The position numbers and the translations under genes were made by a program. A model generated the notes under the pieces. The model saw nothing but the letters and a program-made list of their open reading frames with translations. It was not told the origin of the DNA and ran no database searches. DNA of 64,000 nucleotides. It comes from Streptomyces camponoticapitis. GTDB lineage: Bacteria; Actinomycetota; Actinomycetes; Streptomycetales; Streptomycetaceae. The DNA lies in contig NZ_BMMV01000016.1 of NCBI RefSeq assembly GCF_014646115.1, forward strand, positions 142,157-206,156. Direction: 5' to 3'. Shown piece by piece: positions 45,216 through 53,783 of the stretch; within the stretch, counting starts at the first letter, position 1; every line of letters starts with the position of its first letter.

Positions 45216-46355
45216 GTGAAATTTCGCACCAGAAGCACGGCGATCATCGGCACCATCTGTCTCATCGGTTCCCTCGCGCTGGGCCAGGCGTCCGCCGACG
45301 AGCGGAGCGCCCCACGCCCCGCGGCCGCCGAGGTCGTGCTCACCGAGGTGGGCACCGCGCTGAACCCCATCGCCGGTGCCGCCGGGCCCGACGGCACCGT
45401 CTGGATCGCCGAACGCGCGGGCACCGTACGGGTCCTGGGCGACCAGGGGCTCGGCGAACCCGTCCTCGACATATCCGACGAGACCACCACCGACGGCGAA
45501 CGCGGACTGCTGGGCGTCGCGTTCGACAAGGACTTCGCGCACTTCTACATCTCGTTCACGAATCTTGAAGGCACCAGCACGATCGACGAGTTCGCCGTGC
45601 GGGACGGCGCCATCCAGCAGGACACCCGGCGCACCGTCCTGACCCAGACGCAGCCGTTCGAGAACCACAACGGCGGCGACATCAAGTTCGGCCCCGACGG
45701 CTACCTCTACATCGCGCTCGGCGACGGCGGCTCCGGCGGCGACCCGCAGGGCAACGGGCAGAACCTCGACACCCTGCTCGGCAAGATCCTGCGGATCGAC
45801 CCGACCGGCGGCGAGCCGTACGCCATCCCGGCGGACAACCCGTTCGTGGACGACCCGAACGCGAAGGACGAGATCTGGGCGTACGGGCTCCGCAACCCCT
45901 GGCGCTTCTCCTTCGACTCCGGCACGGGCGACCTGCTCATCGGCGACGTCGGCCAGAGCGAGTGGGAGGAGATCGACTGGGCCTCCGCGAACAGCGGCGG
46001 CGGCGAGAACTACGGCTGGGCCTCCATGGAGGGCAACCACCCCTTCCGCGGCGGCACGGAGCCCGCGAACCACGTCCCGCCGGTGCACGAGTACGACCGC
46101 AACGGCCTGGGCTGCTCGGTGACCGGCGGTTTCGTCTACCGGGGCGACGCCATCCCGGACCTCCGGGGTCATTACGTCTACAGCGACTACTGCGACGGCA
46201 CGGTCCGCACGCTGAAGATCGAGAACGGCGCCGTGACCGGTCAGGGCGACCTCGGGGTCAACGGCGGCGAGGTCATCTCCTTCGTACAGGGCGGTGACGG
46301 CGAGCTGTACGTGCTCGCCCTCGGCGGCACCATCTCGCGTATCGACGCGGCGTAA
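45216..46355 (+). CDS. secreted PQQ-dependent sugar dehydrogenase (GSDH/sorbosone dehydrogenase family)
   Basis: 379 residues from GTG at 45216, with CAGGAGG upstream. A signal peptide covers residues 1-28 (AIIGTICLIGSLALGQASA). The soluble quinoprotein propeller shows GAAGPDGTVWIAERAGTVRV, ERGLLGVAFDKDF, NHNGGDIKFGPDGYLYIALG with the conserved His region, QNLDTLLGKILRID, YGLRNPWRFSFD, GDVGQSEWEEI, ENYGWASMEGNHPF and TGGFVYRGDAIPDLRGHYVY. Related enzymes oxidise aldoses with PQQ. No PQQ-biosynthesis gene is in the window, so cofactor supply is open. A hairpin terminator follows at 46371. Confidence 0.93.
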   Translation: MKFRTRSTAIIGTICLIGSLALGQASADERSAPRPAAAEVVLTEVGTALNPIAGAAGPDGTVWIAERAGTVRVLGDQGLGEPVLDISDETTTDGERGLLGVAFDKDFAHFYISFTNLEGTSTIDEFAVRDGAIQQDTRRTVLTQTQPFENHNGGDIKFGPDGYLYIALGDGGSGGDPQGNGQNLDTLLGKILRIDPTGGEPYAIPADNPFVDDPNAKDEIWAYGLRNPWRFSFDSGTGDLLIGDVGQSEWEEIDWASANSGGGENYGWASMEGNHPFRGGTEPANHVPPVHEYDRNGLGCSVTGGFVYRGDAIPDLRGHYVYSDYCDGTVRTLKIENGAVTGQGDLGVNGGEVISFVQGGDGELYVLALGGTISRIDAA

Positions 46356-46690
46356 GCACCACCACGGCGGGCCCGGTGCCGACGTCCCGGCACCGGGCTT
46401 CGCCATGCCCGGGTGCGGAAATCCACTGCCGGTACGAGCACGTCACGTAGCGTTCGCTCACCGCCGCGGGCTCGGACGTCGAGACGATCGAACGCCACCC
46501 CGCCCGCACCCCCGCCGAGGCGATCCGCCGGATCCGGCTGCCCTCCGCGCCTCACGGTCACGCCCCCACCCCTCCAGGGGCGGACCACGCGCGTTCTCGC
46601 TCAGCCACCGCGACCGCCACCGCCACCGTTGCCACGACCGCTGAGCGCAACCCGCACACCGCGACATTCACAGAAGGCGAGCCACCCACC
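46356..46690. other. intergenic region between sugar dehydrogenase and DUF397 gene
   Basis: 335 bp. The first 45 bases hold the terminator listed below. The rest is very rich in C and has no frame with convincing codon usage, ribosome site or motif. The helix-turn-helix gene that usually precedes a DUF397 gene is absent. Confidence 0.6.
46371..46398 (+). terminator. terminator after the sugar dehydrogenase gene
   Basis: Perfect 11-bp stem GCCCGGTGCCG / CGGCACCGGGC with a 6-base loop, 15 bp past the stop codon. Confidence 0.85.
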
Positions 46691-46891
46691 ATGACCAGCC
46701 CCATCACCTGGCAGAAGTCGTCCTACTCGGGATCCGACGCCGAGATCCAGTGCGTCGAACTGGCCCACGTCGACGGACGGATCCTCCTGCGGGAGAGCGA
46801 CGCGCCGGACACCGTCGTCACCACCGACCGCGACAGACTGCGGGCGTTCCTGCTCGGGGTGAAGGCAGGGGAGTTCGACCACCTGGTCTGA
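46691..46891 (+). CDS. DUF397 protein without its usual regulator
   Basis: 66 residues, ATG at 46691. The whole protein matches the DUF397 pattern: ITWQKSSYSGSDAEIQCVEL (W.KSSyS...g.CVEv), ILLRESDAP (v.vRDSk.P) and LRAFLLGVKAGEFD (w.aFl..vk.G.f). Such proteins are abundant in Streptomyces and normally follow an XRE-family HTH gene of the WhiJ type, forming toxin-antitoxin-like developmental pairs. Here no HTH gene is adjacent, so it is an orphan copy. The mode of action is unknown. Confidence 0.92.
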   Translation: MTSPITWQKSSYSGSDAEIQCVELAHVDGRILLRESDAPDTVVTTDRDRLRAFLLGVKAGEFDHLV

Positions 46892-47011
46892 GTCCGGGCC
46901 CATGGACGCCGCGCGAAAAACCTCGGCGGTGATGTCGAGAACGCGCGGCCGGCTCCGTCCCCGGTGTGAACGCGGCCAGAATGGGTCGCGTCGGCACCGA
47001 GGAGAGACATC

Positions 47012-47419
47012 ATGGCCAAGTATCTGCTGCTCAAGCACTACCGCGGCGCCCCCGCCGCCGTGAACGACGTCCCCATGGCGCAGTGGAAGCCGGAGGAGAT
47101 CACGGCGCATGTGCAGTACATGCGCGATTTCGCCACCCGGCTCGAAGGGACCGGTGAGTTCGTCGACAGCCAGGCGCTCTCCGACGAGGGGACCTTCGTC
47201 CGGTACGACGGCGAGGGGCGCCCGCCGGTCACCGACGGGCCGTTCGCGGAGACCAAGGACCTCATCGCCGGGTGGATGGTGATCGACGTCGACAGCTACG
47301 AGCGCGCGCTCGAACTGGCCGGGGAGCTGTCGGCCGCCCCCGGGGCGGGCGGGGAGCCGATCCACGAGTGGCTGGAGCTGCGCCCGTTCCTCACCGAGCA
47401 CCCCACCGTCACGGAGTGA
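47012..47419 (+). CDS. YciI/DGPF-domain protein, partner of the ECF sigma factor
   Basis: 135 residues, ATG at 47012 with GAGGAGAG upstream. The fold reads MAKYLLLKHYRGAPAAVNDV, VDSQALSDEGTFVRYDGEGR and PPVTDGPFAETKDLIAGWMV; the DGPF tetrapeptide gives the group its name. It ends with IHEWLELRPF. DGPF/YciI genes are the standard neighbours of ECF42 sigma factors, as here, where the next gene overlaps its stop codon. Its biochemical role is not established. Confidence 0.93.
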   Translation: MAKYLLLKHYRGAPAAVNDVPMAQWKPEEITAHVQYMRDFATRLEGTGEFVDSQALSDEGTFVRYDGEGRPPVTDGPFAETKDLIAGWMVIDVDSYERALELAGELSAAPGAGGEPIHEWLELRPFLTEHPTVTE

Positions 47420-48591
47420 GTCCCGAGGTGAACGAGGCGCTGCTCCGGAGCCTCACCCCGAGCGTGCTCGGGGTCCTCGTCCGCCGCGGAGCCGACTTCG
47501 CGGCGGCCGAGGACGCCGTACAGGACGCGCTGGTGGAAGCGGTCCGCGTATGGCCCGAGGACCCGCCGCGGGACGCGAAGGGCTGGCTGGTCACGGTGGC
47601 CTGGCGCAAGTTCCTCGACGCCACCCGCTCGGACGCCGCCCGCCGCAGGCGTGAGGACCTGGTCGAGGAGGAACCGGCGTCCGGTCCTGCGGCCGCGGTG
47701 GACGACACGCTGCGGCTGTACTTCCTGTGCGCGCATCCGTCACTGACGGCGTCGTCGGCGGTCGCGCTCACGCTGCGCGCCGTCGGCGGGCTGACCACCC
47801 GCCAGATCGCCGAGGCGTATCTGGTGCCCGAGGCGACGATGGCGCAGCGCATCAGCCGGGCCAAGCGCACGGTCTCCGGTGTGCGCTTCGACCGGCCCGG
47901 GGATGTGGCGACCGTGCTGCGCGTCCTCTATCTCGTCTTCAACGAGGGCTACTCCGGGGACGTCGACCTCGCCGCCGAGGCCATCCGGCTCACCCGGCAG
48001 CTCGCGGCCTCCATCGACCACCCCGAGGTGTCGGGGCTGCTCGCCCTGATGCTGATCCACCACGCCCGGCGGGCGGCCCGGACCGCGCCCGACGGGAGCC
48101 TGGTGCCGCTGGCCGAGCAGGACCGGGGCCGGTGGGACACCGAGTCGATCGCCGAGGGCATCGAGATCCTCCAGGCGGCACTCGCCCGCGACCGGCTGGG
48201 CGAGTTCCAGGCCCAGGCCGCGATCGCGGCGCTCCACGCGGACGCGCAGAGTGCCGGAGAGACGGACTGGGTGCAGATCGTCGAGTGGTACGACGAACTC
48301 ACCCGCCTCACCGACAACCCGGTCGTCCGGCTCAACCGCGCGGTGGCGGTCGGCGAGGCGGACGGACCGCGCGCCGGCCTGGTGGCGCTCGCGGCGCTGG
48401 ACGACAAGCTGCCCCGCCACACGGCCGTGGCGGCGTACCTCCACGAGCGGGACGGCGACCTGGAGACGGCGGCGCTGCTGTACGCGGAGGCGGCGCGGAA
48501 GGCGTCCAACCTCGCGGAACGCGACCATCTGACGCGCCAGGCGGCCCGGCTCAACGCCCGCCGGGGCGCTCAGGACGTGTCTCGGAAGTAG
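47416..48591 (+). CDS. ECF42-type RNA polymerase sigma factor with C-terminal TPR-like extension
   Basis: 391 residues from GTG at 47416, overlapping the DGPF stop (GTGA); GTG at 47428 has better ribosome-site spacing and is an alternative. Region 2 spans residues about 10-75 (FAAAEDAVQDALVEAVRVWP, PRDAKGWLVTVAWRKFLDAT). Region 4 lies about 100-160 (LTLRAVGGLTTRQIAEAYLV, EATMAQRISRAKRTV). The remaining 225 residues form the helical extension typical of ECF42 (VLYLVFNEGYSGDVDLAAEA, WVQIVEWYDELTRLTDNPVV, LNRAVAVGEADGP). No anti-sigma gene is adjacent, as expected for the group; the extension is thought to control activity. Confidence 0.93.
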   Translation: MSPEVNEALLRSLTPSVLGVLVRRGADFAAAEDAVQDALVEAVRVWPEDPPRDAKGWLVTVAWRKFLDATRSDAARRRREDLVEEEPASGPAAAVDDTLRLYFLCAHPSLTASSAVALTLRAVGGLTTRQIAEAYLVPEATMAQRISRAKRTVSGVRFDRPGDVATVLRVLYLVFNEGYSGDVDLAAEAIRLTRQLAASIDHPEVSGLLALMLIHHARRAARTAPDGSLVPLAEQDRGRWDTESIAEGIEILQAALARDRLGEFQAQAAIAALHADAQSAGETDWVQIVEWYDELTRLTDNPVVRLNRAVAVGEADGPRAGLVALAALDDKLPRHTAVAAYLHERDGDLETAALLYAEAARKASNLAERDHLTRQAARLNARRGAQDVSRK

Positions 48592-48681
48592 CGTCGTCCG
48601 CCCGCGGGGCGCCGTGCGCCGGACGGGACTTCCGCAACGCGCCCTGGGGCGTGTCCGGCGGCGGTCCCGGGAGTCCGCGTT

Positions 48682-49233
48682 TCACGGCCGGCCGCCGAAC
48701 TGCCAGTTGTGGACCTCGATGTCGGCGTACCCGTCCTCCGTGAGTACGGTCCGGGCCGTGGCCGCGTCGAGGGCGCGGAGCAGCGCCGCCGTACCCACCC
48801 AGGTGGTGTCGTCGTCGGACATCAGCGGCCCGTACGCGATCAGTTCGGCCCGGTCGGACGGGACGGCGAGGTCGACGGCCGGACCCTGGCCGCGGCCATG
48901 GCCGAGCACCAGATACCGGTCGCCGTCCTCGGGGCCGCCGGGGAAGTCCCACATGGTGCGGCCCAGCGCGTTGTGCCAGCGGCGCAGCAGCACGTCCCGG
49001 TACACACCGGCCTGGTAGCCGGGCTCGTCGAAGGCGAAGGCGCGGGCGGCGGCCGGGTCGGGCAGGTCGAGGATGTGCACGCTGCCCGAGCATGTCTCGT
49101 CGTCGATGAGAGTCGGGCCGCGCGCGATCATCTCCTTGGCGTACCGGTCCATGTAGGACCAGTGCTCCTCCAGAAGTTGATGGCGCAGCGCCATGGAGCC
49201 GGGCCGGTCGCGGTGGTAGCAGAAGAACTCCAT
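48682..49233 (-). CDS. YciI-related protein
   Basis: 183 residues, ATG at 49233. The N-terminal 95 residues follow the YCII fold (MEFFCYHRDRPGSMALRHQL, RGPTLIDDETCSGSVHILDL, AAARAFAFDEPGYQAGVYRD). A second half of about 90 residues is less familiar and includes YLVLGHGRGQGPAV and DIEVHNWQFGGRP. Proteins of this fold may act as small monooxygenases or dehydrochlorinase-like enzymes; none is proven here. It is transcribed opposite to the ECF42 operon, so it is unlikely to be part of it. Confidence 0.82.
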   Translation of the reverse strand: MEFFCYHRDRPGSMALRHQLLEEHWSYMDRYAKEMIARGPTLIDDETCSGSVHILDLPDPAAARAFAFDEPGYQAGVYRDVLLRRWHNALGRTMWDFPGGPEDGDRYLVLGHGRGQGPAVDLAVPSDRAELIAYGPLMSDDDTTWVGTAALLRALDAATARTVLTEDGYADIEVHNWQFGGRP

Positions 49234-49268
49234 GGCGTTCAGTGTTCACCACCGGCGCGCCCGTTCGC

Positions 49269-49670
49269 TCACAAGGTCGCCACCGGATTCGGAGCGTCCG
49301 GCTGGATCTGTTCGACGACTTCCCAGCGCTCCGCGATCAGCCCGTCCTCGATACGGAAGATGTCGGCCACCGCGATGTCGAGACCGGTCGCCGGCAGCCA
49401 CCGCCGGGAGAACATCGTCACGTAGTCCTCTTCGGCGGTCAGTCGGCGGATGTCGATCCGCAGATCGGCGAGGGGCAGAAGCCGCGCCGCCGCGAGCCAG
49501 TCGGCCTTCGTGGCGGTCCGGAACGGCAGCCCGTGATCGGCGTAGTCGTCACGGAGCAGCGGTGCGACACCGTCGAGGTCCGGCGGACGCGGAGAGCGCC
49601 GCGATCCTGCGAGATTTCGGGCCGAGCCGCGGGTGGCGCATGTAAGCGCACACCCGCCACCGTCGGGCAC
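49269..49670 (-). CDS. SnoaL/NTF2-like protein, N-terminus atypical
   Basis: 133 residues from GTG at 49670, 4 bp after the TetR stop, so probably co-transcribed. From residue 30 on it matches SnoaL-like proteins: DLDGVAPLLRDDYADHGLPF, DYVTMFSRRWLPATGLDIAV and DIFRIEDGLIAERWEVVEQI. The first helix normally found before DLDGV is missing. Residues 1-29 (CALTCATRGSARNLAGSRRS) look like translated non-coding sequence, and other frames do not restore it either. The gene may be 5'-truncated or frameshifted, hence inactive. Function otherwise unknown. Confidence 0.6.
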   Translation of the reverse strand: MPDGGGCALTCATRGSARNLAGSRRSPRPPDLDGVAPLLRDDYADHGLPFRTATKADWLAAARLLPLADLRIDIRRLTAEEDYVTMFSRRWLPATGLDIAVADIFRIEDGLIAERWEVVEQIQPDAPNPVATL

Positions 49671-49674
49671 GCCC

Positions 49675-50433
49675 CTATCCGGCCGGCCCTCGGCGTCGCG
49701 GTGCCCGTTCGGGGATCCGGCTGTGGATGTCCGAGAGCGCGTTCCGCATCGCCATGCGGAAGAGCTCGGCCTGGTGGTCGCCGAGGAAAGAGGTGTGCCC
49801 GAACACCTCCAGTACGACGAGTCCGTGCAGATGCCCCCACGCGCCCAGGAGCAGTGCGGCGGCGGGGGCCGGCAGGGTCCCGGGACCGTCCGGACTCAAC
49901 AGCCCCAGATACTCCCGGAATTCGGGCGAGAGCTCGGGGGCGTCGGCGGCGGCGAGCTGGGCCCGGGTGAAGCCGTCGAACATCTCGCGCTGGAAGATCG
50001 CGCTCATCCGGAGCATCGCCTGGGTGGTCGGTCCCCCGACGGGCGCCGCGTACTGCCGCAGCGGAGTTCCGTAGAGGAGCTGGAACAGCTCGGGGCGGGC
50101 GATGGCCCACCGGCGGTAGCCCTCGGCCGCGGCCACCATGCGCGGCACGGCCGGGTCGGCGGGCGGGGTGTCGACGGCGGCCTCCACCGCGTCGGCCAAG
50201 TCGTCGTACGCCTTGACGATGAGCGCCGTGACGAGGGCGTCCCGGCTCGGGAAGTAGTGGTAGAGCGCCTGGACGGTCATCCCCAGGCCGCGTGCGACCG
50301 CTCGCAGCGACAGCGCGTGCGGCCCCTGCTCGGTGATCTGGGACTCGGCCGCGGCCAGGATCTCCTGGGTGGCGGTGGCCCGGCGCCGCTCGCGCAACGA
50401 GGGCGGCGCGGGCGGGTGTTCGGCTGCGGGCAT
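49675..50433 (-). CDS. TetR-family regulator, probable repressor of the MMPL gene
   Basis: 252 residues from ATG at 50433; the frame continues to 50598 but upstream residues have no family similarity. The HTH is ATATQEILAAAESQITEQGP and ALSLRAVARGLGMTVQALYH followed by YFPSRDALVTALI. The C-terminal half (YRRWAIARPELFQLLYGTPL, LLLGAWGHLHGLVVLEVFGH) resembles the TetR_C_13/WHG type. It is divergent from the MMPL transporter, with 250 bp between starts that include an AT-richer stretch near 50490-50515; it probably controls the transporter. Confidence 0.9.
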   Translation of the reverse strand: MPAAEHPPAPPSLRERRRATATQEILAAAESQITEQGPHALSLRAVARGLGMTVQALYHYFPSRDALVTALIVKAYDDLADAVEAAVDTPPADPAVPRMVAAAEGYRRWAIARPELFQLLYGTPLRQYAAPVGGPTTQAMLRMSAIFQREMFDGFTRAQLAAADAPELSPEFREYLGLLSPDGPGTLPAPAAALLLGAWGHLHGLVVLEVFGHTSFLGDHQAELFRMAMRNALSDIHSRIPERAPRRRGPAG

Positions 50434-50683
50434 ACGGCGACGGTACGACGTGAGGTCCGCCGGGACAGCGGGAGGTTCCGGAGTGTGAGGAAAATCTAAC
50501 ACTGCCAAATCTTCTTCCGCCTGGCTAACGTCTGCTGCGGCGACCAGGGGTGCGACACCGCACCAGCCACCGACAGGCGACCGGCCTCGGCGGTGCACCG
50601 CGCCGAACTCCCTCTCATCAACCGCGGCTCACCCATGCCGTTTTCAACTTTTTTCCCGCGTAGGTTCGTAAAGGAGAACGGGC

Positions 50684-52912
50684 GTGTTTGAACGCATAGC
50701 CGATCTGGCGATCCGCCGGTCCCGGCTGGTACTCGTCGTCGCCGTCGTGGCCGTGGCCCTCATGGGCGCGGTCGGCGCCGGCGCCTTCGGCAAGCTGAAG
50801 GGGGGCGGCTACGACGACCCGTCCTCGCAGTCCAGCCGGGCCGGGAAGGCCATCGAGGAGAAGTTCGGCGGCGAGACCAACCTGGTCCTGCTGGTCCGGG
50901 CCCCCGAGGGCCGCGTCGACACCCCGGAGGCCGACAGGAACGGCCGGGCCCTGGTGGCCGACCTCAAGGGCGAGAAGGCCCTGGACAACGTGGTCTCGTA
51001 CTGGGACACACGGAGCCCCGACCTCCGCTCCAAGGACGGCCGCGAGGCTCTGGTGCTCGCCCATGTGAAGGGCGACACCACGGAGCAGGAGAAGAACGCC
51101 AAGAGCCTCGTCGACGAGTACAGCGGCTCGTACGAGGGCGGGCTCACCGTCCGGGCCGGCGGCGGCACCGGGGTGGGCGTCGACCTCTCGACCCAGGTGC
51201 CCAAGGACCTTCTCCTGGCCGAGGCCATCGCCGTACCGCTGACCCTCCTGCTGCTCCTCGTCGTCTTCGGCAGCGTGGTCGCGGCCCTGCTGCCGCTGGT
51301 CATCGGGACCATCGCCATCGCGGGCACGTTCGCCGAACTCTTCCTCCTCGGCGGCGTCACCGACGTCTCCAACTCCGCGACCAACCTGACCACGGCGCTC
51401 GGACTAGGGCTGGGCATCGACTACGCCCTGCTGATGATCAGCCGGTTCCGGGAGCAGCTCGCGACGGGGGCGAGCGTGGACGACGCCGTCCGGCACACGG
51501 TGCGCACCGCGGGCCGTACGGTCGCCTTCTCCGCCGCGACGGTGGCCGTCGCGCTCGCCGCGCTGCTGGTGTTCCCGCAGTACTTCCTCCGTTCGTTCGG
51601 CTACGCCGGGGTCGGTGTCGTCGCCATCGCGGCGATCAGCACCCTGTTCGTGATGCCGGCCCTCTTCGTGGTCCTGGGGCACCGGGTCAACAGCGGGCGG
51701 CTGCCGTGGGCGAAGAAGGAGCGTGCCGCCGACTCCCGTACCCCGCTGTGGGGTCGGCTGGCGCGCACCGTCATGCGGCGGCCCGCGCTCACCGCGCTGC
51801 CCGTGCTCGCGGTGCTGCTGCTGGCGGCGAGCCCGCTGCTGGGCATCACCCTGGGTACGCCGGACGAGCGTGTGCTGCCCGAGGACGCGGAGAGCCGCCA
51901 GGTCTCCTCGGTGCTGCGGGAGAAGTTCAGCGGCAACGACGACTCGGCCATCCACGTCATTCTCGACAAGTCCGTCGCCAAGGCGCCGTTGGAGTCGTAC
52001 GCCACCGAACTCTCCGGGCTCGACGGTGTCGTACGGGTCGAGGCGGGCACCGGCACCTACGCCCTCGGCCGGCCGGCCGAGGCCGGCACCGGCAACGCCG
52101 CCCTCAGCCGGCCCGACGCGCAGCGGCTCAACGTGGTGAGCGATCTGGAACCGAAGTCGGACCGGGCCCAGGCCCTGGTCGAAAAGGTGCGGGCGCTCGC
52201 GCCGCCCGCCGGGTCGGAGCCCCTGGTGGGCGGGGTCGACGCCGAACTGGTCGACTCCAAGGACTCCATCGGCGGACAGGTCCCGGTCGCGCTGGCGCTG
52301 GTCGCCGTCACCACCTTCGTCCTGCTCTTCCTCTTCACCGGCAGCGTCGTGCAGCCGCTGCGCGCGCTGGTCCTGAACGTGATCAGCCTGGGAGCGACCC
52401 TGGGGGTCATGACCTGGATCTTCCAGGACGGCAACCTCGCTTCGCTGCTGGGCGTCACACCCCAGCCGATGGAAGCGTCGATGACCGTGCTGATGTTCGT
52501 CATCGCCTTCGGCCTCTCGATGGACTACGAGGTCTTCGTCACCAGCCGGATCAAGGAACTCCACGACCAGGGCAGGGACAACGAGTCCGCCGTGACCGAC
52601 GGCCTCGGCCACACGGGACGTATCGTCACGGCGGCGGCCTGTCTGCTCGCGGTGAGCTTCTTCGCCTTCGGCACGGCCCAGGTCAGCTTCATGCAGATGT
52701 TCGGCCTCGGCAGCGGGCTGGCCATCCTCATCGACGCCGTCGCCGTACGCGGTGTGCTGGTCCCCGCCGCGATGCGGCTGCTGGGCCGCTCCGCCTGGTA
52801 CGCGCCCGGCTTCCTGCGGAAGTTCCACGGGCGGTTCGGCCTCAGCGAGAGCGGCCCGGAGCCGGCTCCCGTGGAGGCGTCGCCGTACGTGAGGAGCGCC
52901 ACCAAGGTCTGA
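50684..52912 (+). CDS. MMPL-family RND transporter
   Basis: 742 residues from GTG at 50684, preceded by AAAGGAG. An N-terminal helix (LVLVVAVVAVALMGAVGAGA) is followed by an extracytoplasmic loop, then five helices around residues 170-330 including GLGLGIDYALLMISRFREQL, the conserved MMPL segment. After a second loop the pattern repeats (VIAFGLSMDYEVFVTSRIKE, GRIVTAAACLLAVSFFAFGT), giving about 12 helices. Family members export lipids or drugs using the proton gradient. It is divergent from a TetR gene and the substrate is unknown. Confidence 0.94.
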   Translation: MFERIADLAIRRSRLVLVVAVVAVALMGAVGAGAFGKLKGGGYDDPSSQSSRAGKAIEEKFGGETNLVLLVRAPEGRVDTPEADRNGRALVADLKGEKALDNVVSYWDTRSPDLRSKDGREALVLAHVKGDTTEQEKNAKSLVDEYSGSYEGGLTVRAGGGTGVGVDLSTQVPKDLLLAEAIAVPLTLLLLLVVFGSVVAALLPLVIGTIAIAGTFAELFLLGGVTDVSNSATNLTTALGLGLGIDYALLMISRFREQLATGASVDDAVRHTVRTAGRTVAFSAATVAVALAALLVFPQYFLRSFGYAGVGVVAIAAISTLFVMPALFVVLGHRVNSGRLPWAKKERAADSRTPLWGRLARTVMRRPALTALPVLAVLLLAASPLLGITLGTPDERVLPEDAESRQVSSVLREKFSGNDDSAIHVILDKSVAKAPLESYATELSGLDGVVRVEAGTGTYALGRPAEAGTGNAALSRPDAQRLNVVSDLEPKSDRAQALVEKVRALAPPAGSEPLVGGVDAELVDSKDSIGGQVPVALALVAVTTFVLLFLFTGSVVQPLRALVLNVISLGATLGVMTWIFQDGNLASLLGVTPQPMEASMTVLMFVIAFGLSMDYEVFVTSRIKELHDQGRDNESAVTDGLGHTGRIVTAAACLLAVSFFAFGTAQVSFMQMFGLGSGLAILIDAVAVRGVLVPAAMRLLGRSAWYAPGFLRKFHGRFGLSESGPEPAPVEASPYVRSATKV

Positions 52913-52981
52913 GGGATCCCGCTCCTGTCCGGCCGGCCCCGCCCGGGGTCCGGTCGGTCAGGCACCGGGACGTCACGGGGG

Positions 52982-53671
52982 TCAGGCGCCGAGCAGGATC
53001 CGGGCCAGTTCCTCGGGCCGGGAGAACATCGGCCAGTGCCCCGTGTTCATCTCCACCAGCCGCCACTTGTCGCTCTTCATCAGCTCGGCCACGTCCGGCG
53101 GCAGCTCCGGCCAGTCCAGCAGGCATTTGATGTACGTCGCGGGAAGCTCCCCGAGCGGGCGGTCCAGCTTCGCCGGCCCGGTCAGGCTCGCACCCGGGTG
53201 CGGCGTCGAGCCGGCCACGATGCGGGCGATCTGCTCGTCGTCAAGGCCCTGCCCCTCGTACTCCTCAGCCGTGAGGGGCGCCCAGAAGCCGCCGTTCTCG
53301 GCGATCGACGCCTCAAGGGTCGCCGAGCCGGAGGCGAACGACTTCCCGTCCGCAGGCACGTCCGAGTCGACGAACACCACCCGGGCCAGCCGGTCCCCGA
53401 TCCGCTCGGCCGCCTGCCCGACCGGGATGCCCGAGTAGCTGTGCCCGACCAGGACGACATCACGCAGATCGAGACGCTCGATCGCGCCCACGATGTCCTG
53501 GACGTGCGTCTCCTGATCGATGGGCGTCTCCCGCCCCTCGTCCCGTCTGTCGGCCAGCCCGGACAGCGTCAGCGCGTGGGCCCCGTGCCCGGCGGCGCGC
53601 AGCTCGGCCACCACCTCGTCCCACGCCCACGAGCCCAGCCACGCGCCTGCCACGAGTACGTATTGAGTCAT
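52982..53671 (-). CDS. alpha/beta hydrolase
   Basis: 229 residues, ATG at 53671. YVLVAGAWLGSWAWDEVVAE is the oxyanion-hole strand, VVLVGHSYSGIPVGQAAERI contains the nucleophile Ser (GHSYSG), VVFVDSDVPADG follows, and NTGHWPMFSRPEELARIL carries the catalytic His. The layout and the short 229-residue length resemble esterases of the salicylate or methyl-ester esterase type. No substrate is evident. It stands alone between the MMPL gene and an acetyltransferase. Confidence 0.92.
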   Translation of the reverse strand: MTQYVLVAGAWLGSWAWDEVVAELRAAGHGAHALTLSGLADRRDEGRETPIDQETHVQDIVGAIERLDLRDVVLVGHSYSGIPVGQAAERIGDRLARVVFVDSDVPADGKSFASGSATLEASIAENGGFWAPLTAEEYEGQGLDDEQIARIVAGSTPHPGASLTGPAKLDRPLGELPATYIKCLLDWPELPPDVAELMKSDKWRLVEMNTGHWPMFSRPEELARILLGA

Positions 53672-53783
53672 GGCGGGAATCTAACGCAGGGGTCTGACAA
53701 CGGGGGTGCCCCGGACAGGCAGGCCGGGCCGGGGCTAGCGTTCTCGTGAACCGAGTCCACACCGAGCGAACAGGAGCGCCCCG

